Positions 16,267-25,224 of a stretch of DNA of 64,000 bases are shown piece by piece. A program made the translations under genes and the position numbers. Origin of the DNA: Bradyrhizobium sp. LLZ17 (GTDB lineage Bacteria; Pseudomonadota; Alphaproteobacteria; Rhizobiales; Xanthobacteraceae); contig NZ_CP165734.1 in the NCBI RefSeq assembly GCF_041200145.1, forward strand, positions 930,001-994,000, in the 5' to 3' direction. How positions within the stretch are numbered: position 1 is the stretch's first letter; every line of letters starts with the position of its first letter. A model generated the notes under the pieces. It had not been told where the DNA came from. It saw only the letters and a list, made by a program, of their open reading frames with translations, and made no database searches.

Positions 16267-17091
16267 TCACTCATCCCGCCATGTCGGCGTGCGCTTATCG
16301 ATGAAGGCGCCGATGCCTTCCTCGGCGTCGCGCGCCATCATGTTCTCGGTCATCACCTCTGCCGCATAGCGATAGGCGTCCGCAAGGCTCATTTCGGCCT
16401 GACGGTAGAATGCCTCCTTGCCGAGCTTGACCGTGTAGGCCGACTTCAGCGCGACCTGCTGCGCCAGCGCAATCGCCGCGTCGCGCTCGGTGCCGGCGGC
16501 GACCACGCGATTGACCAGACCAATCTCGCGGGCACGCACGGCCGGGATCGGCTCGCCCGTCAGCAGCATTTCCATCGCCTGCTTGCGCGGCACGTTGCGC
16601 GACAGCGCCACCATCGGCGTCGAGCAGAACAGCCCGATGTCGACGCCCGGCGTGGCGAAGCTCGCTGTTTCCGATACGACCGCGAGATCGCAGCTGGCGA
16701 CGAGCTGGCACCCGGCCGCGGTCGCGATGCCCTGGACGGCGGCAACAACTGGCTTCGGCAGGCGCACGATCGCCTGCATCATCGCGCTGCAGGCGTTCAT
16801 CATGTCCGCGAAGAAGGCGCGGCCGCGATCGGGATCGGCGCGGCGCGCGGTCAGCTCCTTCATGTCGTGGCCTGCGGAGAAGGCGAGACCGTTGGCTGCG
16901 ATCACGACGCCGCGGACGGCCTTGTCGTCCCTGACGGCATCGAGCTCTGCATGCAGGCCGGCGATCATCGCCTCCGACAGGCTGTTGCGCGCGTCCGGGC
17001 GGTTCAGCGTGAGAACCGCGATGCTGCCGATAGTCTCACGCAGCAGGATCGGCGGTTGCGGGGAAGGGGTACGGGCGGCCTGGACGGACAT
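16267..17091 (-). CDS. Enoyl-CoA hydratase/isomerase family protein (ECHDC3-like, catalytic Glu missing)
   Basis: A 274-residue crotonase-fold protein. The CoA-binding and oxyanion-hole region reads FSAGHDMKEL (about residues 72-81) and the second half-site GIATAAGCQLVASCDL. In classical hydratases two catalytic glutamates sit in GGCE and PE(I/V); here the positions read GCQ and PGV, so both are lost. This matches the ECHDC3-type subgroup, whose reaction is uncertain. It may still bind acyl-CoA. It lies just upstream of a thioesterase gene on the opposite strand. Confidence 0.82.
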   Translation of the reverse strand: MSVQAARTPSPQPPILLRETIGSIAVLTLNRPDARNSLSEAMIAGLHAELDAVRDDKAVRGVVIAANGLAFSAGHDMKELTARRADPDRGRAFFADMMNACSAMMQAIVRLPKPVVAAVQGIATAAGCQLVASCDLAVVSETASFATPGVDIGLFCSTPMVALSRNVPRKQAMEMLLTGEPIPAVRAREIGLVNRVVAAGTERDAAIALAQQVALKSAYTVKLGKEAFYRQAEMSLADAYRYAAEVMTENMMARDAEEGIGAFIDKRTPTWRDE

Positions 17092-17176
17092 TGACGCGAT
17101 TCCGCTGGATCATTGCAATTGGATGACGCAGATAACTTAATGTAGCAGGCGCAGTGAAGCGAGGGTGGGGAACAGC

Positions 17177-17605
17177 ATGGCGTTGGCGAAAATGAGCGTG
17201 GCGGAGCTTGAGGACTTTCTCCGGAACGAATTTCCCCAGGCGTTCAGCGGCGACGACATCACGATCGAGAGCGCGGACGGCCAGACCAGCCTTTTGCGGC
17301 AGCGCTACGGTGAAAAAATGCTCCGGCCCGGCGGAACCGTGTCGGGCCCGACACTGATGGCGCTGGCCGATTTCGCCATGTACGTGGTGCTGTTGTCGGC
17401 CATTGGGCCGATCGGGCTCGCGGTCACCACCAATCTCAACATCAACTTCCTGCGCAAGGGCCAGCCGGGCCAGGACGTGCTGGCGGAGGCGCGCCTGCTC
17501 AAGCTTGGCAAGCGCCTGGCGGTCGGGGAGGTGAACCTGCTGTCCGGCACCTCGCCCGATCCCATTGCCCATGTCACATCGACCTATTCCATTCCAAATG
17601 TTTGA
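17177..17605 (+). CDS. PaaI-type hotdog thioesterase
   Basis: A 142-residue single hotdog domain. The helix region reads PGGTVSGPTLMALADFAMYVVL (about 51-72), where the conserved Gly-Pro and Asp sit in PaaI-like acyl-CoA thioesterases. The following strand TTNLNINFLRKGQPGQDV is typical. It should hydrolyse acyl- or aryl-CoA esters in the cytoplasm. The ATG at 17177 follows GAGGGTGGGG; an in-frame GTG at 17165 lies inside that ribosome site and is not used. Confidence 0.85.
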   Translation: MALAKMSVAELEDFLRNEFPQAFSGDDITIESADGQTSLLRQRYGEKMLRPGGTVSGPTLMALADFAMYVVLLSAIGPIGLAVTTNLNINFLRKGQPGQDVLAEARLLKLGKRLAVGEVNLLSGTSPDPIAHVTSTYSIPNV

Positions 17606-17633
17606 TCTTTTTGCAGGTAACATCGCACCATAT

Positions 17634-17662
17634 TTTTAAACCTTTGATATTGCTTCTATAAT
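17634..17662 (+). promoter_or_regulatory. Candidate promoter for rplM-rpsI
   Basis: In an AT-rich stretch a perfect TATAAT (17657-17662) lies 17 bp after a weak TTTTAA -35 (17634-17639), about 100 bp before rplM. The -35 match is poor. Confidence 0.35.
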
Positions 17663-17763
17663 TTCAATCGTTGGGCATTGACCGTTGCGCGTCAGTTCTC
17701 TAGAAAGCCGCGCAGTCCGGTGCGGTGTTCGCGCCGATGCCTCCCGTCCACGGAAACTCTGAC

Positions 17764-18228
17764 ATGAAAACCTTTTCGGCAAAGCCGGCCGAGGTGACGA
17801 AGAAGTGGGTGCTGATCGACGCCAAGGGTCTGGTCGTCGGCCGCCTCGCCACCATCGTCGCCATGCGCCTGCGCGGCAAACACCTCCCGACCTACACCCC
17901 GCATGTTGATTGCGGCGACAACATCATCATCATCAATGCCCAGCATGCTGTCCTCACCGGTCGCAAGCGCGAGCAGAAGACCTATTACAAGCACACCGGC
18001 TATGTCGGCCACGTCAAGGAGCGCACCGCGCGCCAGATCCTCGAAGGCAAGCATCCCGAGCGCGTGCTCGAGAAGGCCGTCGAGCGCATGATCCCGCGTG
18101 GTCCGCTCGGTCGCGTCCAGATGGGCAATCTCCGCGTTTACGGCGGCGCCGATCATCCGCACGAGGCCCAGACGCCCGAGAAGATCGACATCGCCAAGTT
18201 GAACCGCAAGAACACGAGGGCCGCATAA
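17764..18228 (+). CDS. rplM: 50S ribosomal protein L13
   Basis: 154 residues. The L13 signature is clear: [21 protein letters not shown] near the start, then [13 protein letters not shown], and the C-terminal block [26 protein letters not shown]. It is an early assembly protein of the large subunit that binds 23S rRNA. It is followed after 2 bp by rpsI, the usual two-gene operon. Confidence 0.98.
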   Translation: MKTFSAKPAEVTKKWVLIDAKGLVVGRLATIVAMRLRGKHLPTYTPHVDCGDNIIIINAQHAVLTGRKREQKTYYKHTGYVGHVKERTARQILEGKHPERVLEKAVERMIPRGPLGRVQMGNLRVYGGADHPHEAQTPEKIDIAKLNRKNTRAA

Positions 18229-18230
18229 TC

Positions 18231-18710
18231 ATGGCCGAATCCATTCAGTCGCTCGATCAGCTCTCGCAGCTCAAGACCGCAGCGGCGCCCGACGCGCCCA
18301 AGCACGAGAAGAAGGTCGACAAGTTCAACCGCGCCTACGCCACCGGCAAGCGCAAGGACGCGGTCGCCCGCGTCTGGATCAAGCCGGGCGCCGGCAAGGT
18401 CACGGTCAACTCGCGCGAGGTCGAGGTCTATTTCGCCCGTCCCGTGCTGCGCATGATGATCGAGCAGCCGTTCTCCGTGGCCGCGCGTTCGGGCCAGTAC
18501 GATGTGATCTGCACGGTCGCCGGCGGTGGTTTGTCCGGCCAGGCCGGCGCCGTCCGTCACGGCATCTCCAAGGCGCTCACCTATTTCGAGCCGGAGCTGC
18601 GTACCGTGCTCAAGAAGGGCGGCTTCCTGACCCGCGACTCCCGCGTGGTCGAGCGCAAGAAGTACGGCAAGGCCAAGGCCCGCCGCTCGTTCCAGTTCTC
18701 GAAGCGTTAA
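18231..18710 (+). CDS. rpsI: 30S ribosomal protein S9
   Basis: 159 residues, with an N-terminal extension of about 30 residues relative to the E. coli protein, as is usual in alphaproteobacteria. Family blocks are [37 protein letters not shown] and the basic C-terminal tail ending FQFSKR, which reaches toward the P-site tRNA. It is cotranscribed with rplM, and a strong terminator follows 46 bp after the stop. Confidence 0.98.
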   Translation: MAESIQSLDQLSQLKTAAAPDAPKHEKKVDKFNRAYATGKRKDAVARVWIKPGAGKVTVNSREVEVYFARPVLRMMIEQPFSVAARSGQYDVICTVAGGGLSGQAGAVRHGISKALTYFEPELRTVLKKGGFLTRDSRVVERKKYGKAKARRSFQFSKR

Positions 18711-18755
18711 TCGCTTCGGTCACATTCGCTGCGAAAGCGGCTTCAATGAAATGCA

Positions 18756-18785
18756 AAAGGGCGCTGATTTCAGCGCCCTTTTTGT
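18756..18785 (+). terminator. Rho-independent terminator of rplM-rpsI
   Basis: A perfect 11-bp stem AAAGGGCGCTG / CAGCGCCCTTT (18756-18766 and 18771-18781) with an ATTT loop is followed by TTTTGTTG. Confidence 0.9.
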
Positions 18786-18939
18786 TGTTCGTTTGTACGC
18801 AAATTGATGACGTGTTTCCGGAAAACTTGGCCTCGCGTGAAAACCTCAATGGAACTTGCGGGACATAGCGTCGCATCTGGAAGGGCGCGCAAACCGGTTG
18901 AGCCGATCGCGCAACTGCTATGTTCAAGAGGGGGCCGAC

Positions 18940-20172
18940 ATGATGTCGCTCGATAGCATCACGCTCTATTTGGTTGCCACGATGGTCGCCGCCTTGCTCG
19001 GCGCCATGATGGTATTTTTCGGCAAGCAGGAGAACAGTCCCGCGCTGAAATGGTGGGGCACCGCATATCTCCTCGGCGCGGCGTCCGTCGCGCTGTGGAC
19101 GGCGACTGGCGACAAGCTCGGTCCGTACCTCTATCTCGCGCTGAATGCAGTGGGCTTCGTCGCCTGCGGAATGGTATGGAATGCGGCGCGCGTCTTCCAC
19201 GGCCGCAAGCCGAACTGGCTCGGTCTCGTGCTCGGCGCGCTCGCCTGGGTCGCGACAGTGACGTTGCTCGATCCCGCCGCCTCCATGCTGCGCATGATCA
19301 TCGGCGCCGGCATCGTCTCGGTCTACGCGGCGCTGACCGCAAGCGAGCTCTGGGTCGAGCGGCGCAAGAGCCTGCAGCGGCGCTGGCCGGCCTTCGTGGT
19401 ACCGGTGATGCACGGCTGTGTGCTGATGCTGCCGATCCTGCTCGGCAGCGTCCTTCGCCCGAACGATGCCGGGTTTTCCGGCAGCGTCTGGGTCACGGTG
19501 TTCGCGGTCGAGCTCGTGCTCTATGCCGTCGGCACCGTGTTCGTGATCTTCATGCTGGTGTCGGAGCGCACCGTCACCGCGCACCGGACCGCGGCGTCGA
19601 CCGATCCCCTGACCGGCATGCTCAACCGCCGCGGCTTCTCGGAAGCCTGTGCCCGCGTGATCGAGCGCGAAGCCAAGGGCGGCCGTCCGGTTACCGTGAT
19701 GATCTTCGACATCGACCACTTCAAGTCGATCAACGATCGCTTCGGCCACCCCGCCGGCGACGAGATGCTGAAGCTGTTCTCGACCGTGGTCGTCAGCAAT
19801 CTGCGGATCTCGGACCTGTCGGGCCGTATCGGCGGCGAGGAGTTCGCGGCGCTGTTGCCGTGTTCGCTGGAGGAGGGGGTGGTGGTCGCCGAGCGCGTGC
19901 GCGAGGCATTCGAGACCTCCGGCGTCGTGGTCGACGAGGGCCCGGTCGACACCACCGTCAGCATCGGCGTGTCCGGCGGTCCGGCCGGCACCGAGCTCGA
20001 GGTGCTGCTGGCTTCGGCCGACACTGCGCTTTACCAGGCCAAGCGCGGCGGGCGTAACCGCGTCGAGGCGGCGGAGGAGTTGCCGTTGTCGCTGGAGAAC
20101 TGGCGCCGCCAGAGCGCCGCGCGGATCGGTGTGCCCAAGACACAATCCAAGGCACAGCCGGCGACGGCTTAA
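18940..20172 (+). CDS. Membrane diguanylate cyclase (GGDEF)
   Basis: 410 residues from the ATG at 18940, which follows AAGAGGGGG. About six membrane helices fill residues 5-210. The C-terminal GGDEF domain starts at DPLTGMLNRRGF; its active-site loop reads GRIGGEEFAALLP, with an intact GGEEF, and the metal and base contacts FDIDHFKSINDRFGH are present. The inhibitory site RxxD is also present as RISD, five residues before GGEEF. It should make cyclic di-GMP from GTP at the inner membrane and be product-inhibited. There is no EAL domain. It is monocistronic after the rpsI terminator. Confidence 0.93.
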   Translation: MMSLDSITLYLVATMVAALLGAMMVFFGKQENSPALKWWGTAYLLGAASVALWTATGDKLGPYLYLALNAVGFVACGMVWNAARVFHGRKPNWLGLVLGALAWVATVTLLDPAASMLRMIIGAGIVSVYAALTASELWVERRKSLQRRWPAFVVPVMHGCVLMLPILLGSVLRPNDAGFSGSVWVTVFAVELVLYAVGTVFVIFMLVSERTVTAHRTAASTDPLTGMLNRRGFSEACARVIEREAKGGRPVTVMIFDIDHFKSINDRFGHPAGDEMLKLFSTVVVSNLRISDLSGRIGGEEFAALLPCSLEEGVVVAERVREAFETSGVVVDEGPVDTTVSIGVSGGPAGTELEVLLASADTALYQAKRGGRNRVEAAEELPLSLENWRRQSAARIGVPKTQSKAQPATA

Positions 20173-20229
20173 GCCACAGAAGTCTCGCGGTAATCCTCTG
20201 TTTACCATTCGGTTCCTACCATTGCGGTC

Positions 20230-20466
20230 ATGGAATCGATCCGTCGACGGAATCCGCAGGCCGCCCTGCTATCGCTCGAAGCCGCTGCTGTCTCGGCACG
20301 CGGCGGCTTCGCCTGCCTGTTCTCGACCGCAGACGAATACGAGAGCGCAGTCATCACCGAGCGCCGCGCGCAGGGGCGCTATACACAGAGCCGCAGCGCC
20401 TGGCCGCTCACGCTGTTCGTCGGTTGCGCCCTCGTCGTGGCAGGCGCGGTTCTGCTGTTCGCCTGA
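20230..20466 (+). CDS. Small single-helix membrane protein
   Basis: A 78-residue protein with no recognised family. The first 55 residues are soluble and mixed; the C-terminus is one hydrophobic helix (LTLFVGCALVVAGAVLLFA) ending at the stop, as in tail-anchored proteins. A terminator follows 25 bp after the stop, which supports a real transcription unit. Confidence 0.55.
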   Translation: MESIRRRNPQAALLSLEAAAVSARGGFACLFSTADEYESAVITERRAQGRYTQSRSAWPLTLFVGCALVVAGAVLLFA

Positions 20467-20491
20467 GAGCGCCGCGTTTTGAGCCGATCAG

Positions 20492-20513
20492 GGCGCCGTT
20501 CGGGCGCCTTTTT
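20492..20513 (+). terminator. Rho-independent terminator
   Basis: GGCGCC (20492-20497) and GGCGCC (20503-20508) form a short stem around GTTCG, followed by TTTTTC. Confidence 0.7.
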
Positions 20514-20565
20514 CTTTGTCCCCGGCTGCGGTAGATACGCCCATCAAGCAACAAGGGCGGAAACG

Positions 20566-20862
20566 ATGATCACCGAGATCGCGCAAATCGACATCAAGCC
20601 GGGCAGCGAGAAGGATTTTGAGGCGGCTGTCGCCAAGGCCAAGGCCGCCTTCGGCCGCTCCAAGGGCTTTCATGGTTTCGAGCTGCACAAGTCGATCGAG
20701 AAGCCGCAGCGCTACCGCTTGATGGTGAAGTGGGAGACGCTGGAAAATCACACCGTCGATTTCCGCGGCTCGGAGAATTTTACCGAATGGCGCGGGCTGG
20801 TCGGCCAGTATTTTGCCTCGCCCCCGGACGTCGAGCACACCGAGACCGTGCTGACGACCTGA
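20566..20862 (+). CDS. Antibiotic biosynthesis monooxygenase (ABM) domain protein
   Basis: A 98-residue ferredoxin-like alpha/beta barrel of the ABM family. Typical features are the start ITEIAQIDIKPGSEKDFEAAV, a central GFHGFELHKSIEKPQRYRLMVKWET and the closing helix with FTEWRGLVGQYF. Members include quinone and heme monooxygenases and many proteins of unknown role, so the substrate is open. The ATG at 20566 begins the conserved strand. Confidence 0.82.
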   Translation: MITEIAQIDIKPGSEKDFEAAVAKAKAAFGRSKGFHGFELHKSIEKPQRYRLMVKWETLENHTVDFRGSENFTEWRGLVGQYFASPPDVEHTETVLTT

Positions 20863-20876
20863 GGGCTTTGTTTCAG

Positions 20877-20952
20877 GAGCATGATCTCCGCGCAAACGCG
20901 TTCCGCGTTTGTCGCGAGGGAAAACCGCGCCACACTTTTCCGGATCATGCTC
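20877..20952. repeat. GAGCATGATC-type palindromic repeat overlapping a stop codon
   Basis: GAGCATGATC (20877-20886) and GATCATGCTC (20943-20952) are perfect inverted ends; inside lies a CAAACGCG-TTC-CGCGTTTG hairpin (20893-20911). The right end includes two bases of the stop codon of the minus-strand permease. A related element lies at 48355-48403. Confidence 0.8.
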
Positions 20953-22081
20953 AGGCCGCCTCTGCCAAAGGCGGCGGCTCATACGTCTTGAAATGGTCGA
21001 TCATCACCTTGGCGATGGCGACCAGGGGCAGCGCCAGCGCGAGGCCCCAGATTCCGAAGACGACGCCGAGCAGGATCTGGAACGCGAACAGCGTGGCCGG
21101 CGGGATGTCCAGCGCCTGGCGCTGGAGCAGGGGCGTCAGCACGTAGCTCTCCATCGCGTGCACGCCAAGGAACAGGACGAAGGCGGATAGCGTCGCGATC
21201 CAGCCCGAGGCGAGGCTCGCCAGCACCACGACGACGCCGGCGATGATGGCGCCGACGGTCGGGATAAAGGCGAGCAGGCCGGCCTGGATCCCCAGGATGA
21301 ACGAGCCGGGGATGCCGATGATGGCGAGACCGATCCAGGTCACCATTCCGACCGCGAGCATGACGATCATCTGGGCGATCAGCCAGCGCTCCAGCGTCTC
21401 GCCGATATGGTCGATGACGAGGGTGGCGCGGACACGGTGTCTCGCCGGGACGAGGAACAGCAATCCGTCGTGATAGACCGCGGGCTGCGCGGCAAAGGCC
21501 AGCCCCAGGAACAGCACGATGAAGACGTTGCCGACGGCGCCGATCGTGCCGAGCAGCAGCTTGAAGGTCTGGCTCACGATGGCGCCACCGCTGGAGGCAA
21601 GCGCGCCGGCGCCCGGCAAATTGCCGTGCGAGGCCGGGCTCGGGGAGGGAGTGGGTCCCGCGTCGGTCGAGGCGTCGGCGCCGGCGTTGCCGAGATCGAA
21701 CACGCTGGTGTCGATGCCGTGGCTGTCGAGGAAGGACTTCACATTGGTGATCTGGGACTTAATGGTCTTGCTGAGCAGCGAGGCCTGGTCGGCGATGGTG
21801 GCGCCGCCGAGATAGGCGACGCCTGCGAGCATCAGCGCAAGCGCGACGCAGACGATCGCGAGCCGGAGGGCATGCGGCAGGTGAACGCGGCGCCCCAGCG
21901 CGTTCGTCAGCGCATTGAGGCCGACGCCGAGCAGCATGCCGGCGAAAATCAGGAGCAGGGTGGTCGCAAAATACCAGGTGAAAGCGAGTAGCGCGGTGAA
22001 CAGCACCACGCCGATGCCGCCAACCGAAATCGCCCAAGCCAGATCAGAGCGGGTCCCGGGCCGTCCATCCGTGGGAATCAT
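20951..22081 (-). CDS. AI-2E family transporter (PerM-like permease)
   Basis: A 376-residue protein with about eight membrane helices. The family layout is visible: two N-terminal helices, a helix around LRLAIVCVALALMLAGVAYLGG, a long periplasmic loop with a Pro/Ser/Ala-rich insert (TPSPSPASHGNLPG), then the C-terminal helices with the conserved GSFILGIQAGLLAFIPTVGA. These proteins are proposed exporters of small molecules; only a few have been tested. The ATG is at 22079-22081; an upstream GTG is less likely. Confidence 0.87.
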   Translation of the reverse strand: MIPTDGRPGTRSDLAWAISVGGIGVVLFTALLAFTWYFATTLLLIFAGMLLGVGLNALTNALGRRVHLPHALRLAIVCVALALMLAGVAYLGGATIADQASLLSKTIKSQITNVKSFLDSHGIDTSVFDLGNAGADASTDAGPTPSPSPASHGNLPGAGALASSGGAIVSQTFKLLLGTIGAVGNVFIVLFLGLAFAAQPAVYHDGLLFLVPARHRVRATLVIDHIGETLERWLIAQMIVMLAVGMVTWIGLAIIGIPGSFILGIQAGLLAFIPTVGAIIAGVVVVLASLASGWIATLSAFVLFLGVHAMESYVLTPLLQRQALDIPPATLFAFQILLGVVFGIWGLALALPLVAIAKVMIDHFKTYEPPPLAEAA

Positions 22082-22361
22082 CACGTTGTATCCTTCTCGT
22101 CGGCCTTGTCGGGCAGTCTTTCGTGAAATCCCGCAAAGGAGCAAGCGATCCAGCGATCCGGCCGAAGCCCGGACCCGCGCGCTGGTTGGACGCATCCGCG
22201 GCCCCTCGGGCCAACGGTGAGGGGCTAGACGAGTGGCACAATTGCCTCCGGCCGGACGTTTGCGCGAAATAGCATTGCCGTCCCGCGATCCCTTTGGTTG
22301 AATTTGTTCCATCGGAAGGGCATGTTTGCAGAATCTTCTTAACGGGAGGTCGGAACGGGAG

Positions 22362-23135
22362 ATGAGAAAGCCGGTCGTCGGCGTGATCGGGAACGCCCAT
22401 CGCGTCGAGAATCGATTTCAGGTGCAGATGGTCGGCGAGCGCAACTTGCGCGCGGTTGCCGAGGTCTCCGGCGGCTTGCCGGTGATGTTTGCGGGCTCCC
22501 CTGACATTACCGATATCGGCGCACTGCTCGATGCCGTCGATGGCATCGTGCTCACCGGTGCCCGTGCCAATGTCCATCCGACCCGTTTCAACGTGGACCC
22601 CTGCGAGAAGCACGAGCCCTACGACATCCATCGCGACGAGGTGGCGCTGGCGCTGTCGGTGGCCTGCGTCGCCCGCGGTATCCCGATATTCGGCATCTGC
22701 CGGGGCTTGCAGGAGATGAACGTCGCCTTCGGCGGCTCGCTGCATCCCGAAATCCGCGAAATTCCCGGCCGCATCAACCATCGCATGCCGCGGCTGGAGA
22801 ACGGCGAGATCCATCCGGACCCGACCGTGGTGTTCGCCGACCGCCACGACGTCGACCTCACGCCCGGCGGCGCGTTCGCAAAACTGCTCGGTTGCGAGAG
22901 GATCCGGGTCAATTCGCTGCACGGGCAGGGCATCCTCGATCCCGGCAAGCGCGTGCTGATCGAAGGCGTCGCCGAGGACGGCACCATCGAAGCCATCCGC
23001 ATCGCCGAAGCGCCGAGCTTTGCGCTCGGCGTGCAATGGCACGCCGAATACGACCCGCAGCGCAATCCGATCAACCGCAAGCTGTTCGAGGCGTTTGGCG
23101 AGGCCTTGGTGGAGCGGCAGCGCGCGGCGGCGTAG
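22362..23135 (+). CDS. Gamma-glutamyl-gamma-aminobutyrate hydrolase family peptidase (C26)
   Basis: A 257-residue class I glutamine amidotransferase-like hydrolase. The nucleophile Cys lies in PIFGICRGLQEMN (about residues 105-117) and the His-Glu dyad in FALGVQWHAEYDP (about 223-235). GIVLTGARANVHP is the usual substrate-loop region. The closest named activity is PuuD, which cleaves gamma-glutamyl-GABA in putrescine breakdown; no other put/puu genes are nearby, so the substrate is inferred only. The ATG at 22362 has GGGAG just upstream, and an in-frame TTG at 22326 is not needed. Confidence 0.88.
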   Translation: MRKPVVGVIGNAHRVENRFQVQMVGERNLRAVAEVSGGLPVMFAGSPDITDIGALLDAVDGIVLTGARANVHPTRFNVDPCEKHEPYDIHRDEVALALSVACVARGIPIFGICRGLQEMNVAFGGSLHPEIREIPGRINHRMPRLENGEIHPDPTVVFADRHDVDLTPGGAFAKLLGCERIRVNSLHGQGILDPGKRVLIEGVAEDGTIEAIRIAEAPSFALGVQWHAEYDPQRNPINRKLFEAFGEALVERQRAAA

Positions 23136-23220
23136 CGGTCCGAGCCCGCAGCGACTCCTCTCGCTGCTTGGCTTGGGTGGTTGTACAAGACCACGACCTC
23201 GAATCCGTTCGTGAGCCGAT

Positions 23221-24378
23221 ATGGACCGACGCGGGCTAATTTTGGGATTGGGCCTCATCGCGGCGTTTTCAGGCGCGATGCGGGCGGCGCGGTCGGCCGA
23301 GGGCAAGCGCGTCGCATTGGTGGTCGGCAACGGCGCCTACAACAACGTGCCGGAGCTGCCCAATCCGCCCAATGACGCCAGCGACCTCGCTGCGGCGCTC
23401 GGGCGGCTCGGCTTTGCGGTCACGCTTTTGACCAATGCCTCCTTCGAGGAGATGCGTCGCGGCTTGATCGCGCTGGGCCGCGAAGCGGCGGGCGCCGACA
23501 TGGCGGCAGTGTTCTTTGCCGGGCACGGCATGGAAATTGTCGGCGAAAACTGGCTCATTCCGGTCGACGCGGAATTGAAGAAAGACACTGACGCGGAGAA
23601 CGAGGCGATCAGCCTCCGCAGCGTGATGTTGCAGGTCTCGAACACGACGAGCCTTGGTCTCGTCATTCTCGACGCCTGCCGGAACAACCCATTCACCGCG
23701 AAGATGCGCCGGTCCATGGCCCTGCGTGCCGCGCCTGGCCGGGGCCTCGGACCGATCGAGCCGGTTGGCAATGTGCTCGTCGCCTATGCCGCTCGCGACG
23801 GCACGACGGCTCTTGATGGTGATGGGCGCAATAGCCCCTTCACTGCGGCGCTCCTGCGCAACATCGAAGCGCCGGACGTCGAGGTCACCTTCATATTCCG
23901 CAACGTCCATGACGATGTCATGGAGGCGACCAGGAACGAGCAGCAGCCATTCGTTTACGGCTCTCTCTCGCGCAAGGCGATTTATCTCGCAAGGACCTCA
24001 TTGGCCGACCAGGCCAGCCAAAAACAGGCCAATGCTGCATCGGCGATTGCAGCTGAACCGTTGAGGGGGCCCACGCCTGCTCTCCTGGTTGATCCTGCCC
24101 TCGTCGGGACATGGGAGATCACAGTCCCGAACGATCGCGGCTTCTCGCGTTGGATCTGGCACATCATGCGCGACGGCACCTACAAATTTCGCGCAGAGGG
24201 ATCACGCGCTGCACCGGCGCATGAAGGCACGATGACCGCCACCAACGGTCACTGGACGTTGCATGCGACCAAGGGACTCTCGAACTATAACGATGGAGGC
24301 TCATACGAAGTACGGGACGCAACTGCGGTGATCACCGGCAAGCTCGGGACTGGCCACTGGCGACAGAGCGGCTTGTGA
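23221..24378 (+). CDS. Secreted caspase-like (peptidase C14) protein with extra C-terminal domain
   Basis: A 385-residue protein with an N-terminal signal peptide (hydrophobic residues 5-20, likely cleavage near ARSAEG). The p20-like domain starts KRVALVVGNGAYNN and holds the catalytic His in FFAGHGME (about residue 101) and the Cys in LVILDACRNNPF (about residue 147). These are standard for bacterial caspase homologues that cut after Arg or Lys. From about residue 290 a separate domain, LVGTWEITVPNDRGFSRWIW onward, is beta-rich, with repeated W and Y, and looks like a small barrel; I do not recognise it. Likely periplasmic. Confidence 0.85.
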   Translation: MDRRGLILGLGLIAAFSGAMRAARSAEGKRVALVVGNGAYNNVPELPNPPNDASDLAAALGRLGFAVTLLTNASFEEMRRGLIALGREAAGADMAAVFFAGHGMEIVGENWLIPVDAELKKDTDAENEAISLRSVMLQVSNTTSLGLVILDACRNNPFTAKMRRSMALRAAPGRGLGPIEPVGNVLVAYAARDGTTALDGDGRNSPFTAALLRNIEAPDVEVTFIFRNVHDDVMEATRNEQQPFVYGSLSRKAIYLARTSLADQASQKQANAASAIAAEPLRGPTPALLVDPALVGTWEITVPNDRGFSRWIWHIMRDGTYKFRAEGSRAAPAHEGTMTATNGHWTLHATKGLSNYNDGGSYEVRDATAVITGKLGTGHWRQSGL

Positions 24379-24433
24379 CCCGAAACAGGCTATCTGCGCC
24401 GTAACTTCCAGCTCGTTTCCAGATTGGAATTGC

Positions 24434-25051
24434 ATGTCGATGATACGCAATGCGGCCGCTGCCACTCTTGTCCTGCTCACATCGCCCGCATTCGCGCAAA
24501 CCGCGCGGCCGCAGGGAGGTCCGATCACCTGCGCTTCGCCAATTGCACGTGACGACCCTGAAACGAGCCTGAAGCTGCGCTTCGGCAAGGAGGCGGTGGT
24601 ACAGGACCTCGCGGACGCCGAGGGCGAGACCCACAAGGGGCTCGTGCTGTTTCCGAACGCTGCGGACCGGCGCATCGAGGTCTCCTTCTCCGAAGACAAC
24701 GCCAGGCGCGTCTCTCGCCTGGCCCTGCGCGACACCGCCGAGACCAGCCGCTGGAACGTCAATGGCGTCACGATCGGCTCCAGCCTTCTTGATGTGCAGA
24801 AGGCCAACGGCAGGCCGTTCCTGGTCAACGGCTTCGAATGGGACTATGGCGGTCTGGTCACCGACTGGAAAGGCGGCGCGCTCGGCCGGCCGCTGCAAGG
24901 CGGCTGCACGGTCACAATCCGTTTCGACAAGAATGCCGCCGCGCCCAAGTCGCTGCTGGGTGACAGCGTGAAAGCGGCCTCCGACGACGCGGCCCTAGTG
25001 AAGTGGGCGCCGCGGGTGAGGGAGATCGGGGTCAACTTTCCGGAGAAGTGA
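24434..25051 (+). CDS. Secreted hypothetical protein
   Basis: A 205-residue protein with a clear signal peptide (hydrophobic residues 6-19, cleavage likely after SPAFA). Two Cys remain in the mature part. The segment VNGVTIGSSLLDVQKANGRPF resembles the start of small periplasmic folds but I cannot name a family. It follows the caspase-like gene by 55 bp on the same strand, so the two exported proteins may be cotranscribed. Confidence 0.7.
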   Translation: MSMIRNAAAATLVLLTSPAFAQTARPQGGPITCASPIARDDPETSLKLRFGKEAVVQDLADAEGETHKGLVLFPNAADRRIEVSFSEDNARRVSRLALRDTAETSRWNVNGVTIGSSLLDVQKANGRPFLVNGFEWDYGGLVTDWKGGALGRPLQGGCTVTIRFDKNAAAPKSLLGDSVKAASDDAALVKWAPRVREIGVNFPEK

Positions 25052-25224
25052 CGCCGCCGTGAAAGGGCACGATATGGATGTCGATGCGACTCTCACCGTG
25101 TAGCTTGGGGGACGCCATGGGCTACCGCAGTCGCCCCGCGCATTGCATCGCACAACGCAGCTGCAAGCCACCGCATTGAGGTTTGGGAGGCGCACACCAT
25201 ATCTGAGGCAAGGGAGCCCTTGCC

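Noticed and set aside
18610..20208. 532-codon minus-strand frame opposite the diguanylate cyclase
   Set aside because: Antisense shadow; it also crosses the rpsI terminator.
22240..22256. Sigma-54 promoter (TGGCAC...TTGC) upstream of the C26 peptidase gene
   Set aside because: Only 2 bp separate the two elements; five are needed.
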